Assembly: GCF_000233455.1 (NCBI RefSeq)
Contig: NZ_JH376424.1
Location: 109,019-173,018, forward strand
Length of the DNA stretch: 64,000 nt
Source: [Clostridium] citroniae WAL-17108
GTDB taxonomy: Bacteria; Bacillota; Clostridia; Lachnospirales; Lachnospiraceae
Direction: 5' to 3'
The position numbers and the translations under genes are program-made. The notes under the pieces are model-generated. The model did not search any database, was not told the DNA's origin, and saw nothing but the letters and a program-made list of their open reading frames with translations. Below, one piece after another: positions 18,811 through 27,759 of this stretch; position 1 is the first letter of the stretch; every line of letters begins with the position of its first letter.

Positions 18811-19791
18811 ATGGATGAAACTACACAGAAATTTCTTTCGGTGCGGGACCTGGAGGTGATCTACACATCCGGCAGGAAGACGGTCCATGCGGTTAACGGC
18901 ATTTCCTTTGATATGGATAAGGGGGAGACGCTGGCCCTGGTGGGTGAGACGGGAGCCGGCAAGACGACCATTGCCAAGGCGATCCTTGGAATCCTGCCCA
19001 ATCCGCCGGCCAGGCTGAAGCAGGGGCGGATTATTCTGGAAGGCGAGGACCTGCTCAAAAAGCCGGCGGAGGAAATGCTGAAAATCCGCGGCGGGAAGAT
19101 CGCCATGATCTTCCAGGACCCCATGACGGCTCTCAACCCCATTATGACGGTGGGGGAGCAGATCGTGGAGGGACTGCTGCTGCACAACGACTATACCAGG
19201 AGGGAAGCGGAGGAGGAGGCCGGGAAAATGCTGGAGCTGGTGGGGATTCCGGAGGAGCGGTTTGCCGAATACCCCTTTGAGTTCTCCGGCGGTATGAAAC
19301 AGCGTGTGGTGATTGCCATGGCTCTGGCCTGCAGCCCGGACCTGCTGCTTGCGGATGAACCGACCACGGCCCTGGACGTGACCATCCAGGCCCAGGTGCT
19401 GGACCTCATCAAGGACTTAAAGGTTAAATACAACACCTCCATGCTGCTGATCACCCATGACCTGGGCGTGGTGGCCGAGACCAGCGACCGGGTGGCCGTG
19501 ATCTATGCAGGGGAGATACTGGAATACGGCAGCAGGGAAGACATTTTCCTGCATCCGTCCCACCCGTACACCGTTGGCCTGTTTCACTCCCTGCCCGGCA
19601 TGAACAGCCAGGCCAGGCGGCTAAAGCCCATTACCGGTTCGCCGCCTGACCCCACCGACCTGCCGGAGGGCTGTGCGTTTGCACCGCGCTGTCCCCATGC
19701 AAAGGGCGGATGCAGCAAGGGGAAAATCGAATTCAGAGAAATTGCACCCGGCCATTTTTGCAGATGCGGTCTCAAACAAAAGGAGGATTAG
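18811..19791 (+). CDS. ABC transporter ATP-binding protein, DppD/OppD type
   Basis: A 326-residue ATPase. Walker A is GETGAGKTT, the Q-loop lies in IFQDPMTALNP, the ABC signature is FSGGMKQRV, Walker B is LLLADEPTTALD and the switch His is in ITHDLG. The C-terminal oligopeptide/dipeptide-family extension has the cysteines CAFAPRCPHAKGGC, which in relatives can hold an Fe-S cluster. I chose ATG 18811, 11 bases after AAAGGAG; a TTG at 18790 precedes that site and is unlikely. All catalytic motifs are canonical, in contrast with its partner ATPase encoded next. Confidence 0.95.
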   Translation: MDETTQKFLSVRDLEVIYTSGRKTVHAVNGISFDMDKGETLALVGETGAGKTTIAKAILGILPNPPARLKQGRIILEGEDLLKKPAEEMLKIRGGKIAMIFQDPMTALNPIMTVGEQIVEGLLLHNDYTRREAEEEAGKMLELVGIPEERFAEYPFEFSGGMKQRVVIAMALACSPDLLLADEPTTALDVTIQAQVLDLIKDLKVKYNTSMLLITHDLGVVAETSDRVAVIYAGEILEYGSREDIFLHPSHPYTVGLFHSLPGMNSQARRLKPITGSPPDPTDLPEGCAFAPRCPHAKGGCSKGKIEFREIAPGHFCRCGLKQKED

Positions 19792-19794
19792 TAT

Positions 19795-20751
19795 ATGCCG
19801 TCCCTGATCGAAGTGAAACATTTGAAAAAATACTTCAAAGTGCCTGCGGGAATCAATCACGCGGTGGATGACGTGTCATTTTCAATTGAAAAAGGAGAGA
19901 CCCTGGGCGTGGTGGGAGAATCGGGGTGTGGGAAATCCACCCTTGGACGCACCCTCATCCGTCTGCAGGAGGCCACGGAAGGTGAGATTCTGTTAAACGG
20001 AACGGACATCACCCATGTCCGGGGAGGGGAACTGAGAACGGTACGGGAACAGATGCAGATCGTGTTCCAGGACCCGTATTCAAGCCTGAACCCGCGGATG
20101 CGGATCGAATCCACCATCATGGAGCCGCTGAAACGCTCGGGAAGGTTCCGTTCCAGGTCGGAGCTGCGGGATGAGGCCAGCCGCCTGATGGACCTGGTGG
20201 GGGTGGATGAGCGCCTGCGCCGTTCCTATCCCCATGAGCTGGACGGAGGACGCCGCCAGAGGGTGGGAATCGCCCGGGCCCTGGCGCTGAATCCCGAATT
20301 TATCGTCTGTGACGAGCCGGTCAGCGCCCTGGACGTATCCATCCAGGCACAGGTGCTGAACCTGCTGATGGACCTTCAGGAGAAAAGCGGCGCTGCCTAT
20401 ATGTTTGTCACACACGACCTGTCCGTGGTACGCCATATTTCGGACAATATCTGCGTGATGTACCTGGGACAGCTGGTGGAGAAGGCGCCCAGCGCTGAAT
20501 TGTTTGCACATACCCTGCATCCATATACAAAAGCGTTGCTGTCCGCCATTCCGTCCACCGATATCCTGCATCCCATGAAGCGGCTTCCGCTAAAGGGGGA
20601 GATCACCTCGCCCATTAACCCCAAGCCGGGCTGCCGGTTCTATTCCAGATGCCCCTATGCGGCCGAGGCGTGCAGACAGCCCCAGGAACTGACCGAGGTA
20701 TCGGGCCGCCATTTTGTGTCCTGCTGCCGCGTGTCGGAGATCAATGGGTAA
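19795..20751 (+). CDS. ABC transporter ATP-binding protein, DppF/OppF type, with altered signature motif
   Basis: A 318-residue partner ATPase. Walker [11 protein letters not shown]-loop [12 protein letters not shown], Walker [13 protein letters not shown] and VTHDLSV are normal. The signature motif reads LDGGRRQRV instead of LSGGQRQRV, so the Ser that contacts ATP gamma-phosphate is Asp. One of the two ATP sites of the heterodimer may therefore be weak, which is known for many asymmetric ABC ATPases. The C-terminal cysteine segment [14 protein letters not shown] is present. It starts three bases after the DppD-type stop behind AAAGGAGG and completes the importer. Confidence 0.95.
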   Translation: MPSLIEVKHLKKYFKVPAGINHAVDDVSFSIEKGETLGVVGESGCGKSTLGRTLIRLQEATEGEILLNGTDITHVRGGELRTVREQMQIVFQDPYSSLNPRMRIESTIMEPLKRSGRFRSRSELRDEASRLMDLVGVDERLRRSYPHELDGGRRQRVGIARALALNPEFIVCDEPVSALDVSIQAQVLNLLMDLQEKSGAAYMFVTHDLSVVRHISDNICVMYLGQLVEKAPSAELFAHTLHPYTKALLSAIPSTDILHPMKRLPLKGEITSPINPKPGCRFYSRCPYAAEACRQPQELTEVSGRHFVSCCRVSEING

Positions 20752-20780
20752 AGAGAAAAGAAGTAAAGAGAGGAATTATT

Positions 20781-22043
20781 ATGTCGGATAATTATAAAAT
20801 CGCATTTGTACCGCTTCCGGACCGGGTGCCGGGCCTGCTCTATGAGCCGGATCTTCTGGGCAGGAAAAGCAAGATCGGTATCGTGCTGATGCACTCGGAT
20901 GAGAGCTATCTGGGATTTCTGCCCGCGCCGGAGCTGGCAAAGAGGGGATACCGTGTTCTGACCGCGGTGGTTGCGGATGACAAATCCACGCTGGACGACA
21001 AGATGCTGGACGTAAAGCGGGCGGTGGATTTCCTGAAGTCGTATCCGGGTATTGAGAAGGTGCTGCTGCTGGGACACAGCGGGGGCGCTACCCTGATGAG
21101 CGCTTACCAGTGCGTGGCGGAGAATGGGGCAAAGGTCTTTCAGGGACCGGAAAAGCTGATTCCCTGCGGCCTGGCTGAGGAGCTGACCGCGGCGGACGGC
21201 GTCATGTTCCTGGATTCCAATTTTGGAAACGGAGCAATGACACTGTTCAGCCTGGATCCTGCAATCGAGGAAGAATTCAATGGAACCAGGCGCAATCCAA
21301 AGCTGGATCTTTTTAACATGGATCATGGGTTTCACCCGGACGGTTCCAATTACAGCGAGACATTCAAGCGGGAATTCTACCGCGCCCAGGGCGCCAGGGG
21401 CAACCGGCTGATCGGCCATGCGCTGCTCCGTCTTAAGGAGATCGGGGAGGGCCGGGGAAACTATCTGGATGATGAACCCATGGTGATTCCGGGGGCCAAC
21501 CAGATTGCGCCCAATAACAAGCTGTTTCCCCAGGATTTGAGTCTGCTGTCCCACACAAAGAAGGAATGGCCTCTGCTGCACGGGGACGGAAGTATCACCC
21601 TTCAGGTGGTGCCAAGCGTCCGGGTATCGCGTCCCGGACAGCAGAATACGGGTTCCCTGCGAAGCGGAGCCGTTATGACCACGGTGAAAACATTTCTCCG
21701 GTCCCAGGCGGTCAGGACCACAGAGGAATTCCATGTGGGTGAGGACGGAGTGTACGGAGTTGACTGGGATTCGTCCTACTGCTGCCCTCCGGGCAATGTG
21801 ACGGGAATCCATGTTCCCATGCTTGCCGTGGGCATGACCGGCAGCTATGAATACCTTGCATCCGAGGTGATCTATGAGCGGGCCGGGAGCACGGATAAGA
21901 CCCTGGGCTTTATGGAAGGCGCCGGGCATAACTTTACGCCGGCTTACGAGGCGGAGAGCTATCCGGGACAGTTCGGCGATACGGTGAAGGTGCTGTTTGA
22001 TTTTGTGGACTCGTGGATTGACCAGAACGGGCGGTTTATCTAA
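20781..22043 (+). CDS. Alpha/beta hydrolase in the ABC importer operon
   Basis: A 420-residue cytoplasmic alpha/beta-hydrolase-fold protein. The nucleophile elbow GHSGG places Ser100, and a late GAGHNF supplies a plausible catalytic His; the acid is not certain. The domain from about 20 to 120 (IVLMHSDESYLG, ELAKRGYRVLT, VLLLGHSGG) follows the fold order, and the long middle insertion probably forms a lid. I used ATG 20781, behind AGAGAGGA; longer frames run back into the ATPase gene. Its position after a five-gene importer suggests that it cleaves an ester, lactone or amide bond of the imported substrate. The substrate is not predictable from sequence. Confidence 0.85.
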   Translation: MSDNYKIAFVPLPDRVPGLLYEPDLLGRKSKIGIVLMHSDESYLGFLPAPELAKRGYRVLTAVVADDKSTLDDKMLDVKRAVDFLKSYPGIEKVLLLGHSGGATLMSAYQCVAENGAKVFQGPEKLIPCGLAEELTAADGVMFLDSNFGNGAMTLFSLDPAIEEEFNGTRRNPKLDLFNMDHGFHPDGSNYSETFKREFYRAQGARGNRLIGHALLRLKEIGEGRGNYLDDEPMVIPGANQIAPNNKLFPQDLSLLSHTKKEWPLLHGDGSITLQVVPSVRVSRPGQQNTGSLRSGAVMTTVKTFLRSQAVRTTEEFHVGEDGVYGVDWDSSYCCPPGNVTGIHVPMLAVGMTGSYEYLASEVIYERAGSTDKTLGFMEGAGHNFTPAYEAESYPGQFGDTVKVLFDFVDSWIDQNGRFI

Positions 22044-22089
22044 AGCATTATTAAATATGCTTCGGAACGCCGGACAGATGGAGAGGAAT

Positions 22090-22833
22090 ATGTATACATT
22101 AAAAGGACGTACGGCAGTGATTGCCGGGGCCACGGGCCATGTGGGGGCCGGGGCCGTGCACATGCTGACAGAGGCAGGAATGAACGTGGTTATGGTGACC
22201 CACAACATGGAGGATGCCAGGCGGCTGATCGCCGAGGTAGAACATCATCCGGGAACCTGTATTGCCCTGAGCAATGAAAATGGGGACGGAGCGGTCTACG
22301 GGGAGGTGTGCCAAAGATTCGGTTCCGTGGATGTGATTATCCCCAACCAGGGCGCGCCGGCCCGCTTAAAAGGGCTTTCCGATATCACGGAGCAGGAGCT
22401 GGACCAGAAGCTTCACCACCAGATTACAGGCAGCTTTACCATGGTGCAGAAAGCACTCCCCTATCTGGCAAAGAGCCGGGCGGGCCGCATCATCCTGATG
22501 GCTGGCATCAGCGCGGAGAACGGGATGCAGGAGGAAGGGCTGCCCGACTGTGCGGCCAGAGGCGGAGTGATTTCCATGACGCGGTATCTCGCCCAGGCCC
22601 TGGCCGGGCAGGGGATTACGGTCAACTGTATTGCGAAGGGCGGCATGGAAAACGACCACCCCGTGGAGTGGGAGGATGAGCTGGACAATAAAACGCTGAT
22701 TCCAAGGATTCCCGCAGGGCGCAACGGAACGCCCCGGGACTTTGGAGCGGCCGTGTGTTATCTGGCCAGCGAGGAGGCCGGGTTTATGACCGGGCAGGTG
22801 CTGCGGTTAAACGGCGGGATGTATATGGGGTGA
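22090..22833 (+). CDS. SDR-fold protein lacking the standard catalytic Tyr and Lys
   Basis: A 247-residue short-chain dehydrogenase/reductase fold from ATG 22090 (ATG 22078 is possible). The nucleotide-binding loop reads GATGHVGAG, close to the TGxxxGxG consensus. VNCIAKGGM and GQVLRLNGG match the conserved C-terminal strands. The active-site helix, normally YxxxK, reads DCAAR: Asp153 and Arg157 replace the catalytic Tyr and Lys, although Ser141 is kept. Ordinary NAD(P)H-dependent oxidoreduction is therefore doubtful; it could be a dehydratase-like, isomerase-like or non-catalytic member. It lies 46 bases after the hydrolase gene and ends the importer operon, facing a convergent LysR gene. 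Confidence 0.83.
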   Translation: MYTLKGRTAVIAGATGHVGAGAVHMLTEAGMNVVMVTHNMEDARRLIAEVEHHPGTCIALSNENGDGAVYGEVCQRFGSVDVIIPNQGAPARLKGLSDITEQELDQKLHHQITGSFTMVQKALPYLAKSRAGRIILMAGISAENGMQEEGLPDCAARGGVISMTRYLAQALAGQGITVNCIAKGGMENDHPVEWEDELDNKTLIPRIPAGRNGTPRDFGAAVCYLASEEAGFMTGQVLRLNGGMYMG

Positions 22834-22857
22834 AAGGCCAAAAGGATTCAATGGAAA

Positions 22858-22880
22858 AGAGCCTGCACATCACAGGCTCT
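22858..22880 (-). terminator. Hairpin between convergent SDR and LysR genes
   Basis: AGAGCCTG (22858-22865) pairs with CAGGCTCT (22873-22880) around a seven-base loop. On the minus strand it is followed by TTTTCC and contains the LysR stop codon, so it best serves as the lysR terminator. On the plus strand the tail is only partly T-rich. Confidence 0.65.
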
Positions 22881-23745
22881 CAAAAATTTTAACCAGCTGC
22901 TGCTGGGGAGCGGTCAGCTTTTTGCCGGGCAGGTAGGCCAGGCTGATGGTGGTGGTAATGGCAGGCAGGATGTCCACCACTGCAATCTCCGAATGGTTGG
23001 CGGACATGACGGGCCGTTTGGTGAGAAGGCCCACGCCCATGCCCTTGCTGACCAGGCCGATGATGTTGTCCACCCGGTTGCTGGTAAATGCTATGTGGGG
23101 TTCAAATCCCGCGCTGCGGCACTCGCGGACACAGAGGGAATACATGAAAGTGTCCCGGCCCAGGAGCAGGAAAGAGTCGCGGTAAAGCTGCTTTAATTCA
23201 ATGTGGTCCTTTACTGCCAGGGGATGGCCGGCCGGCATCAGGGCCGCCAGCGTATCCTGGGTGATGGGGATTTTGCAAAACGCGCTGGAAGCATCATCGG
23301 ATTCACGGATCACTGCAAAATCAATCTCCTCATCGCGCAGCATCTGGATCAGCTTCAGGGAATCCGCTTCCTGGATATCCAGCATAAAATTCCGGTTCTC
23401 CTGCTGGAACCGCGCCAGGATATCCGTGATCTGGTACTGGGCCATCACAGGTATGGCTCCGATCCGGATCGTGCCGCGTTCCCGGTTCAGTTCATTGCAG
23501 AATGTGGTGGTATATTCCTTCTGAAGCTGAGAGATCTGCCGGGCATAGGGCATGAACAGATTCCCGTATTTATTAAGCTCAATGTGTCTGGTGGAGCGGT
23601 CAAACAGGAGGACGCCCAGGTCGGCTTCCAGCTTCTGGATATGCCTGGTAAGGGATGACTGCGTAAGAAAAAGCTTATCGGCGGCTTCCATATAATTGCC
23701 GGTATCGGCCAGAACAACAAATTCGTGAATGTAATCAATATCCAT
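22870..23745 (-). CDS. LysR-family transcriptional regulator
   Basis: A 291-residue LysR regulator: N-terminal winged helix-turn-helix (about 1-60, with TGNYMEAADKLFLTQSSLTR and IQKLEADLGVLLFDR), then a periplasmic-binding-protein-like effector domain from about residue 88. The start has GGGGAG upstream on the minus strand. It is convergent with the ABC importer operon and divergent from the amidohydrolase gene, with a dyad symmetric site in the shared intergenic region. That arrangement is typical of a LysR protein controlling the divergent catabolic gene; control of the importer operon as well is plausible but not shown. Confidence 0.93.
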   Translation of the reverse strand: MDIDYIHEFVVLADTGNYMEAADKLFLTQSSLTRHIQKLEADLGVLLFDRSTRHIELNKYGNLFMPYARQISQLQKEYTTTFCNELNRERGTIRIGAIPVMAQYQITDILARFQQENRNFMLDIQEADSLKLIQMLRDEEIDFAVIRESDDASSAFCKIPITQDTLAALMPAGHPLAVKDHIELKQLYRDSFLLLGRDTFMYSLCVRECRSAGFEPHIAFTSNRVDNIIGLVSKGMGVGLLTKRPVMSANHSEIAVVDILPAITTTISLAYLPGKKLTAPQQQLVKIFESL

Positions 23746-23765
23746 TAATATTCTCCCCTGATGTA

Positions 23766-23788
23766 ATAATACCTTCCAGAAGTATTAT
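23766..23788. promoter_or_regulatory. Predicted LysR operator dyad
   Basis: ATAATAC (23766-23772) and GTATTAT (23782-23788) form a perfect inverted repeat with a nine-base spacer, in the 123-base region between the divergent lysR and amidohydrolase genes. It contains the T-rich/A-rich dyad form usual for LysR sites and lies just upstream of the lysR ribosome site. Confidence 0.6.
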
Positions 23789-23868
23789 AAGGTTTTCTGC
23801 GGGAAACCGCAAGTACTCCCGGCGGAACACGCTCTAAAACTAAGTATGAAGAAAAAGAGGTATCGGAC

Positions 23869-24909
23869 ATGGTAATAGATGCAAACGTATATTGGTTCCC
23901 GGAGCAGGTTTTCAAAGATGACAAACTGCTTTCCCTGTTCCTGGCGGACATTCCCCGGGCTTACGGGACCGCGGGCCGGGTTCTTGACAGGGACAAAAGA
24001 AAAGAGATTGTCATCGAACGCCCGGCAGGCTGTCCCGGAGTGAATTATGCAGAGGGAGATTATGAGCTGGAAAAGCAGCTGCATGACATGGACCTGGCGG
24101 GAATCGACAAAGGGGTTATGAAGGTGCCATGCTGCCATGAATGGCTGGGACTTTCTATGGCAAAGCTTTTTAACGATGGGATGGCGGATTATGCCCGCCG
24201 CAGCAACGGACGCCTCATTCCGCTGGCAGTCATACCTCCGTTCGGCGGGCAGGCGGCTTTTGCGGAGCTGGAACGCTGCCACAGAGAGCTGGGGATGAGG
24301 GGGGTACAGATGAGCGCCCACTACGGGAACCTGTATCTGGATGACGAGGCGTTTGCCCCTCTGTTTGAAAAGCTGGAAGAGTACCGGATGACCGTCTACG
24401 TGCACCACACCCCGGTGCCGGTGGACCATGGTTCCCTGCTCGCCTACAACAACCTGCGCAGGTCCTATGGACGCTGTGTGGATCAGATGACGGCTGTGTG
24501 CAGGGAAATGATGAGCGGCATGTTTGAGCGCTATCCCCATGTCAGGATGGTACATTCCATGCTGGGCGGCGGCTTCTTTGCATTCAAGGAAATGATGGTT
24601 CCCACAAGGTCTGCGGGAGCGGACCAGGTCAAACGGTTTGACGATAACGGGGAGCAGCTGGCCCGGTATCTTTCCGAAAATATATTTTTCGAGACCAGCC
24701 ACGCCCAGCCGTGGGGCAGGGAATCGCTGGAATGTGCGGTCCGGGTGCTGGGCTCCGATCATATCATCTACGGTTCCTCCTATCCCGTGCGGACGGAATG
24801 GCTGACAGAGGGAGCCGGTTTCGTGAGAGGGATGGATCTTTCAGGGGATGATAAGGAAAATATTCTATGGAGAAATGCATCGCGCTTGTATGGGATTGAG
24901 GTTTCTTAG
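23869..24909 (+). CDS. Amidohydrolase_2 (ACMSD-like) family protein with altered metal-site residues
   Basis: A 346-residue TIM-barrel protein of the amidohydrolase_2 group, which includes metal-dependent decarboxylases and hydrolases of aromatic or lactone compounds. The fold is recognisable from VIDANVYWF at the N-terminus, strand GMRGVQM, VYVHHTPV (His179/180), MVHSMLGGG (His229) and IIYGSSYPV at the end. The N-terminal HxH ligand pair is NVY (6-8) and the usual Asp of GSDYP is Ser304, so the classical metal centre is incomplete. Relatives that lack these residues may have other chemistry. It is divergent from lysR with a good AGAGG ribosome site and stands alone, probably acting in the same pathway as the upstream importer operon. 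Confidence 0.82.
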   Translation: MVIDANVYWFPEQVFKDDKLLSLFLADIPRAYGTAGRVLDRDKRKEIVIERPAGCPGVNYAEGDYELEKQLHDMDLAGIDKGVMKVPCCHEWLGLSMAKLFNDGMADYARRSNGRLIPLAVIPPFGGQAAFAELERCHRELGMRGVQMSAHYGNLYLDDEAFAPLFEKLEEYRMTVYVHHTPVPVDHGSLLAYNNLRRSYGRCVDQMTAVCREMMSGMFERYPHVRMVHSMLGGGFFAFKEMMVPTRSAGADQVKRFDDNGEQLARYLSENIFFETSHAQPWGRESLECAVRVLGSDHIIYGSSYPVRTEWLTEGAGFVRGMDLSGDDKENILWRNASRLYGIEVS

Positions 24910-25074
24910 AGCGTGTTTATGGGATAGGGAATGGATAGGCGGCAGTGCTGCAGGAGCGGAAAAGTCCGGTTTTGCGGTGCTGTTGTTTTTTGTGTGAAAA
25001 GAGATGCCGGATATGCTTGCCGACTGCCTGAACGTTTTCCCTATGAAAAAATGATGCAGGAATCTTTTATTCTC

Positions 25075-25103
25075 TTGTTTGCCGGTCCATCTAATGATAA
25101 AAT
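25075..25103 (+). promoter_or_regulatory. Predicted promoter of the kinase-binding protein pair
   Basis: TTGTTT (25075-25080) and TAAAAT (25098-25103) are 17 bases apart, about 75 bases before the kinase start. The rest of the 267-base gap after the amidohydrolase gene shows nothing else I can name. Confidence 0.5.
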
Positions 25104-25176
25104 GTTTTTTAGGTGATAAATTGTCATTCCATAAAGATGAATAGCGGTCCCGGAAAGCCCAGAGAGGAGAAAGCGT

Positions 25177-27759
25177 ATGAAAACCAAACGAGGAAAGGAC
25201 AGATTCATTGCGCTTGCTCTCAGCAATATTGCAATCGCTGTTTTTGTATTGATCCTTTGCGTGGGCTATTCCCAAAATGTACGAAGTGATAAAGAAAGGG
25301 CGGCTCGGGATGCGTTTACTGCTGCCGTGGAATCCACCGCCCAACTATCTTATGGGTATATGAGCAGCCTGCAGAATGAGTGTGACAGCTGGGCTGCCTA
25401 CATAGAGAACCATGGGTATTCGGCGGAAGAAGCCGTTGAATATCTGAAGGAAGTTAATATAAATAGTGATGTTTCTGTACACATATTATATTATGATACA
25501 TTGTCCGGTTTATCTACCGGTTCCGGAAACAATGGGAACAAGGTTGATTACTCCCAGGTGGCAGAGTCATTTACATACATACTTCCTTTAATGATAAACG
25601 GAACCAGGGGAGAGGGAACTGTCTACATATCCTCCGCGTATATTAATCCGGTGGATGGGATCAATAGTATTGGATTTTGCAGCTTGCTGACTGTCAGAGA
25701 TGACAGAGGAGGAGATGCAAAAGCCATACTTGTAAAAACGATTCCTGTCAATGTGCTCCATTCCCAGTGGCTTTTCCCAGGTGCCTACCGCGAGGCGGAG
25801 GTTTCCCTGATAGACATAAATGGACGGTATATCATTCAGTCCGGTTCCATGAGCGGTGATACCTTCTGGACATTTATTAAACAAAACAATGGTCTTTCCT
25901 ATGTGGATATAGGCCGATTCCAAAGCTCCTTCCAGAAAGAAGACAAGTGCCTGGTGGAACTGAAGGATCAGGCCGGTGAAGATGCGTATTATGTCAGCAG
26001 CCAGATAGAGAACACACTAAACTGCACGTTTGTAGGTTATATCCAGTCCAAAGCGCTGGTTGACATAGGGTTTGACTGGCATATGCTTTTTTATGTAACC
26101 ATCGGCTTTCTCCTTCTCCTGCTGCTGGATGGAAGCCATATCATGTCCATTAACAGGCAGCTTAAAAAGAGCGTGGAGGAGACGCAGAATGCCAACATGG
26201 CAAAAACCAGGTTTCTCTCCTCCATGTCCCATGATATCCGTACGCCGATGAATGCCATCATTGGGATGACCGCGATTGCAAGAAAAAATATTGATGATCC
26301 CCCGCAGGTACTGGGATGCCTTGAAAAGATCACGTTGGCCAGCAACCATTTACTTACTCTGGTCAATGACGTGTTGGATATTTCAATCGTTGAATCAGGA
26401 AAAATGACCCTCCACCCGGTGGTGTTTTCCCTTGCTGAATCGGGTACAAATCTTGTGAACATCGTAAGGCCCCAGATCAAGGAAAAGGGATTGATGTTTG
26501 AGGTCCGCCTGCACCATATAACATATGAATACCTGTATGCGGATGAACTTCGGATCAACCAGATATTCATCAACCTTTTGTCCAACGCGGTAAAGTATAC
26601 AGATCCAGGGGGAAAAGTCGTCTTAACACTTGCGCAGACACGTTTGCCTGAAGACAGCGGCAAAGTGATCCTGACCTATACGGTTCAGGATACCGGGATC
26701 GGCATGACCCGGGAATTTATGAGTGATATGTACCGGAACTTTACCCGCGCGGTGGATACCCGTATTGATAAGGTACAGGGTTCCGGCCTCGGACTTGCCA
26801 TTACCAAGCAGCTGACTGATCTTATGGGCGGCACCATTGACTGTGAAAGTGAGATTGGAAAAGGAACTAAATTCACTGTCACTCTGACACTTCCAATTGC
26901 TGAAACCACCACGGATGATTTAGTATTGCCGCCCCTTAAGCTGCTGCTTGTGGATGATGATGAAGTGTTCCTTGAAACCGCGGAGGATACCCTGGTATCT
27001 ATGGGGGTAACGGTTGATAAGGCAGACAATGGGCGGACGGCAGTTGAAATGGCCGCAGCAAGGCATGAAGCCGGCCAGGGATATAGGGTTGTGCTTGTTG
27101 ACTTTAAGATGCCGGATATGGGCGGTATTGAGACTGCGGCAGCCATTCGGGCCAAGGTTGGAGATGAAGCTCTGATCATTATCATCAGTGCATATGAATG
27201 GACGGAGATAGAAGATGCAGCTAAGGCGGCAGGGGTTCATGCTTTTATCAATAAACCGATGTTTAAGTCTGTGATCTATGATAAAATGAACGAGTTCCTG
27301 CATTTTTCTAAGGTTGAAACCGCATCCGCGGATGAAGACGCAGGCGGACTGCAGGGGCTGAGGCTTCTGGTTGCAGAGGACAATGACTTAAACTGGGAGA
27401 TTATAGAGGAAATGCTGAAATACTACGATATCAGTACCGTCAGGGCAGAGAATGGACAGATCTGTGTAGAACTTTTATGTGATGCCGAAGCAGATACGTA
27501 TGACGCGGTTCTGATGGATATCCAGATGCCTGTTATGAACGGCCGTGATGCCTCCAGGGCCATTCGGGCTCTCCCTGATAAGGTAAAACGAAATATTCCC
27601 ATCATTGCCATGACTGCGGATGCTTTTGCGGAGGATATACAGGCTTGTCTGGAAGCAGGAATGAATGGCCACGTTGCAAAGCCAATTGATATGAAAAAGC
27701 TTTTCGGAGAACTTAAAGACGCAGGGCTTGCCAATAAAAGGAGAGGTGAAGTCGGATGA
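25177..27759 (+). CDS. Membrane-bound hybrid histidine kinase with two receivers
   Basis: 860 residues. Two membrane helices (about 11-30 and 301-320) bracket a 270-residue extracytoplasmic sensor region that looks like a Cache-type domain (NGRYIIQSGSM is a typical strand pair). Inside the cell the kinase core has SHDIRTPMN with His352, N-box Asn470, DTGIGM and GSGLGLAIT. Two receivers follow, with acceptors Asp642 (LVDFKMPDMGG) and Asp781 (LMDIQMPVMNG). GAGAGGAG precedes the start. The stop overlaps the start of a substrate-binding lipoprotein gene as ATGA, so the two are made together. The simplest model is that the lipoprotein binds a ligand outside and reports to the kinase. No Hpt protein is adjacent; the one at 8484 could serve. 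Confidence 0.93.
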   Translation: MKTKRGKDRFIALALSNIAIAVFVLILCVGYSQNVRSDKERAARDAFTAAVESTAQLSYGYMSSLQNECDSWAAYIENHGYSAEEAVEYLKEVNINSDVSVHILYYDTLSGLSTGSGNNGNKVDYSQVAESFTYILPLMINGTRGEGTVYISSAYINPVDGINSIGFCSLLTVRDDRGGDAKAILVKTIPVNVLHSQWLFPGAYREAEVSLIDINGRYIIQSGSMSGDTFWTFIKQNNGLSYVDIGRFQSSFQKEDKCLVELKDQAGEDAYYVSSQIENTLNCTFVGYIQSKALVDIGFDWHMLFYVTIGFLLLLLLDGSHIMSINRQLKKSVEETQNANMAKTRFLSSMSHDIRTPMNAIIGMTAIARKNIDDPPQVLGCLEKITLASNHLLTLVNDVLDISIVESGKMTLHPVVFSLAESGTNLVNIVRPQIKEKGLMFEVRLHHITYEYLYADELRINQIFINLLSNAVKYTDPGGKVVLTLAQTRLPEDSGKVILTYTVQDTGIGMTREFMSDMYRNFTRAVDTRIDKVQGSGLGLAITKQLTDLMGGTIDCESEIGKGTKFTVTLTLPIAETTTDDLVLPPLKLLLVDDDEVFLETAEDTLVSMGVTVDKADNGRTAVEMAAARHEAGQGYRVVLVDFKMPDMGGIETAAAIRAKVGDEALIIIISAYEWTEIEDAAKAAGVHAFINKPMFKSVIYDKMNEFLHFSKVETASADEDAGGLQGLRLLVAEDNDLNWEIIEEMLKYYDISTVRAENGQICVELLCDAEADTYDAVLMDIQMPVMNGRDASRAIRALPDKVKRNIPIIAMTADAFAEDIQACLEAGMNGHVAKPIDMKKLFGELKDAGLANKRRGEVG

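Noticed and set aside
20655-22208. A 517-codon minus-strand open frame
   Set aside because: It lies antisense to the well-supported hydrolase, SDR and DppF genes, has no ribosome site and encodes low-complexity, His- and Arg-rich sequence typical of codon-bias shadows.
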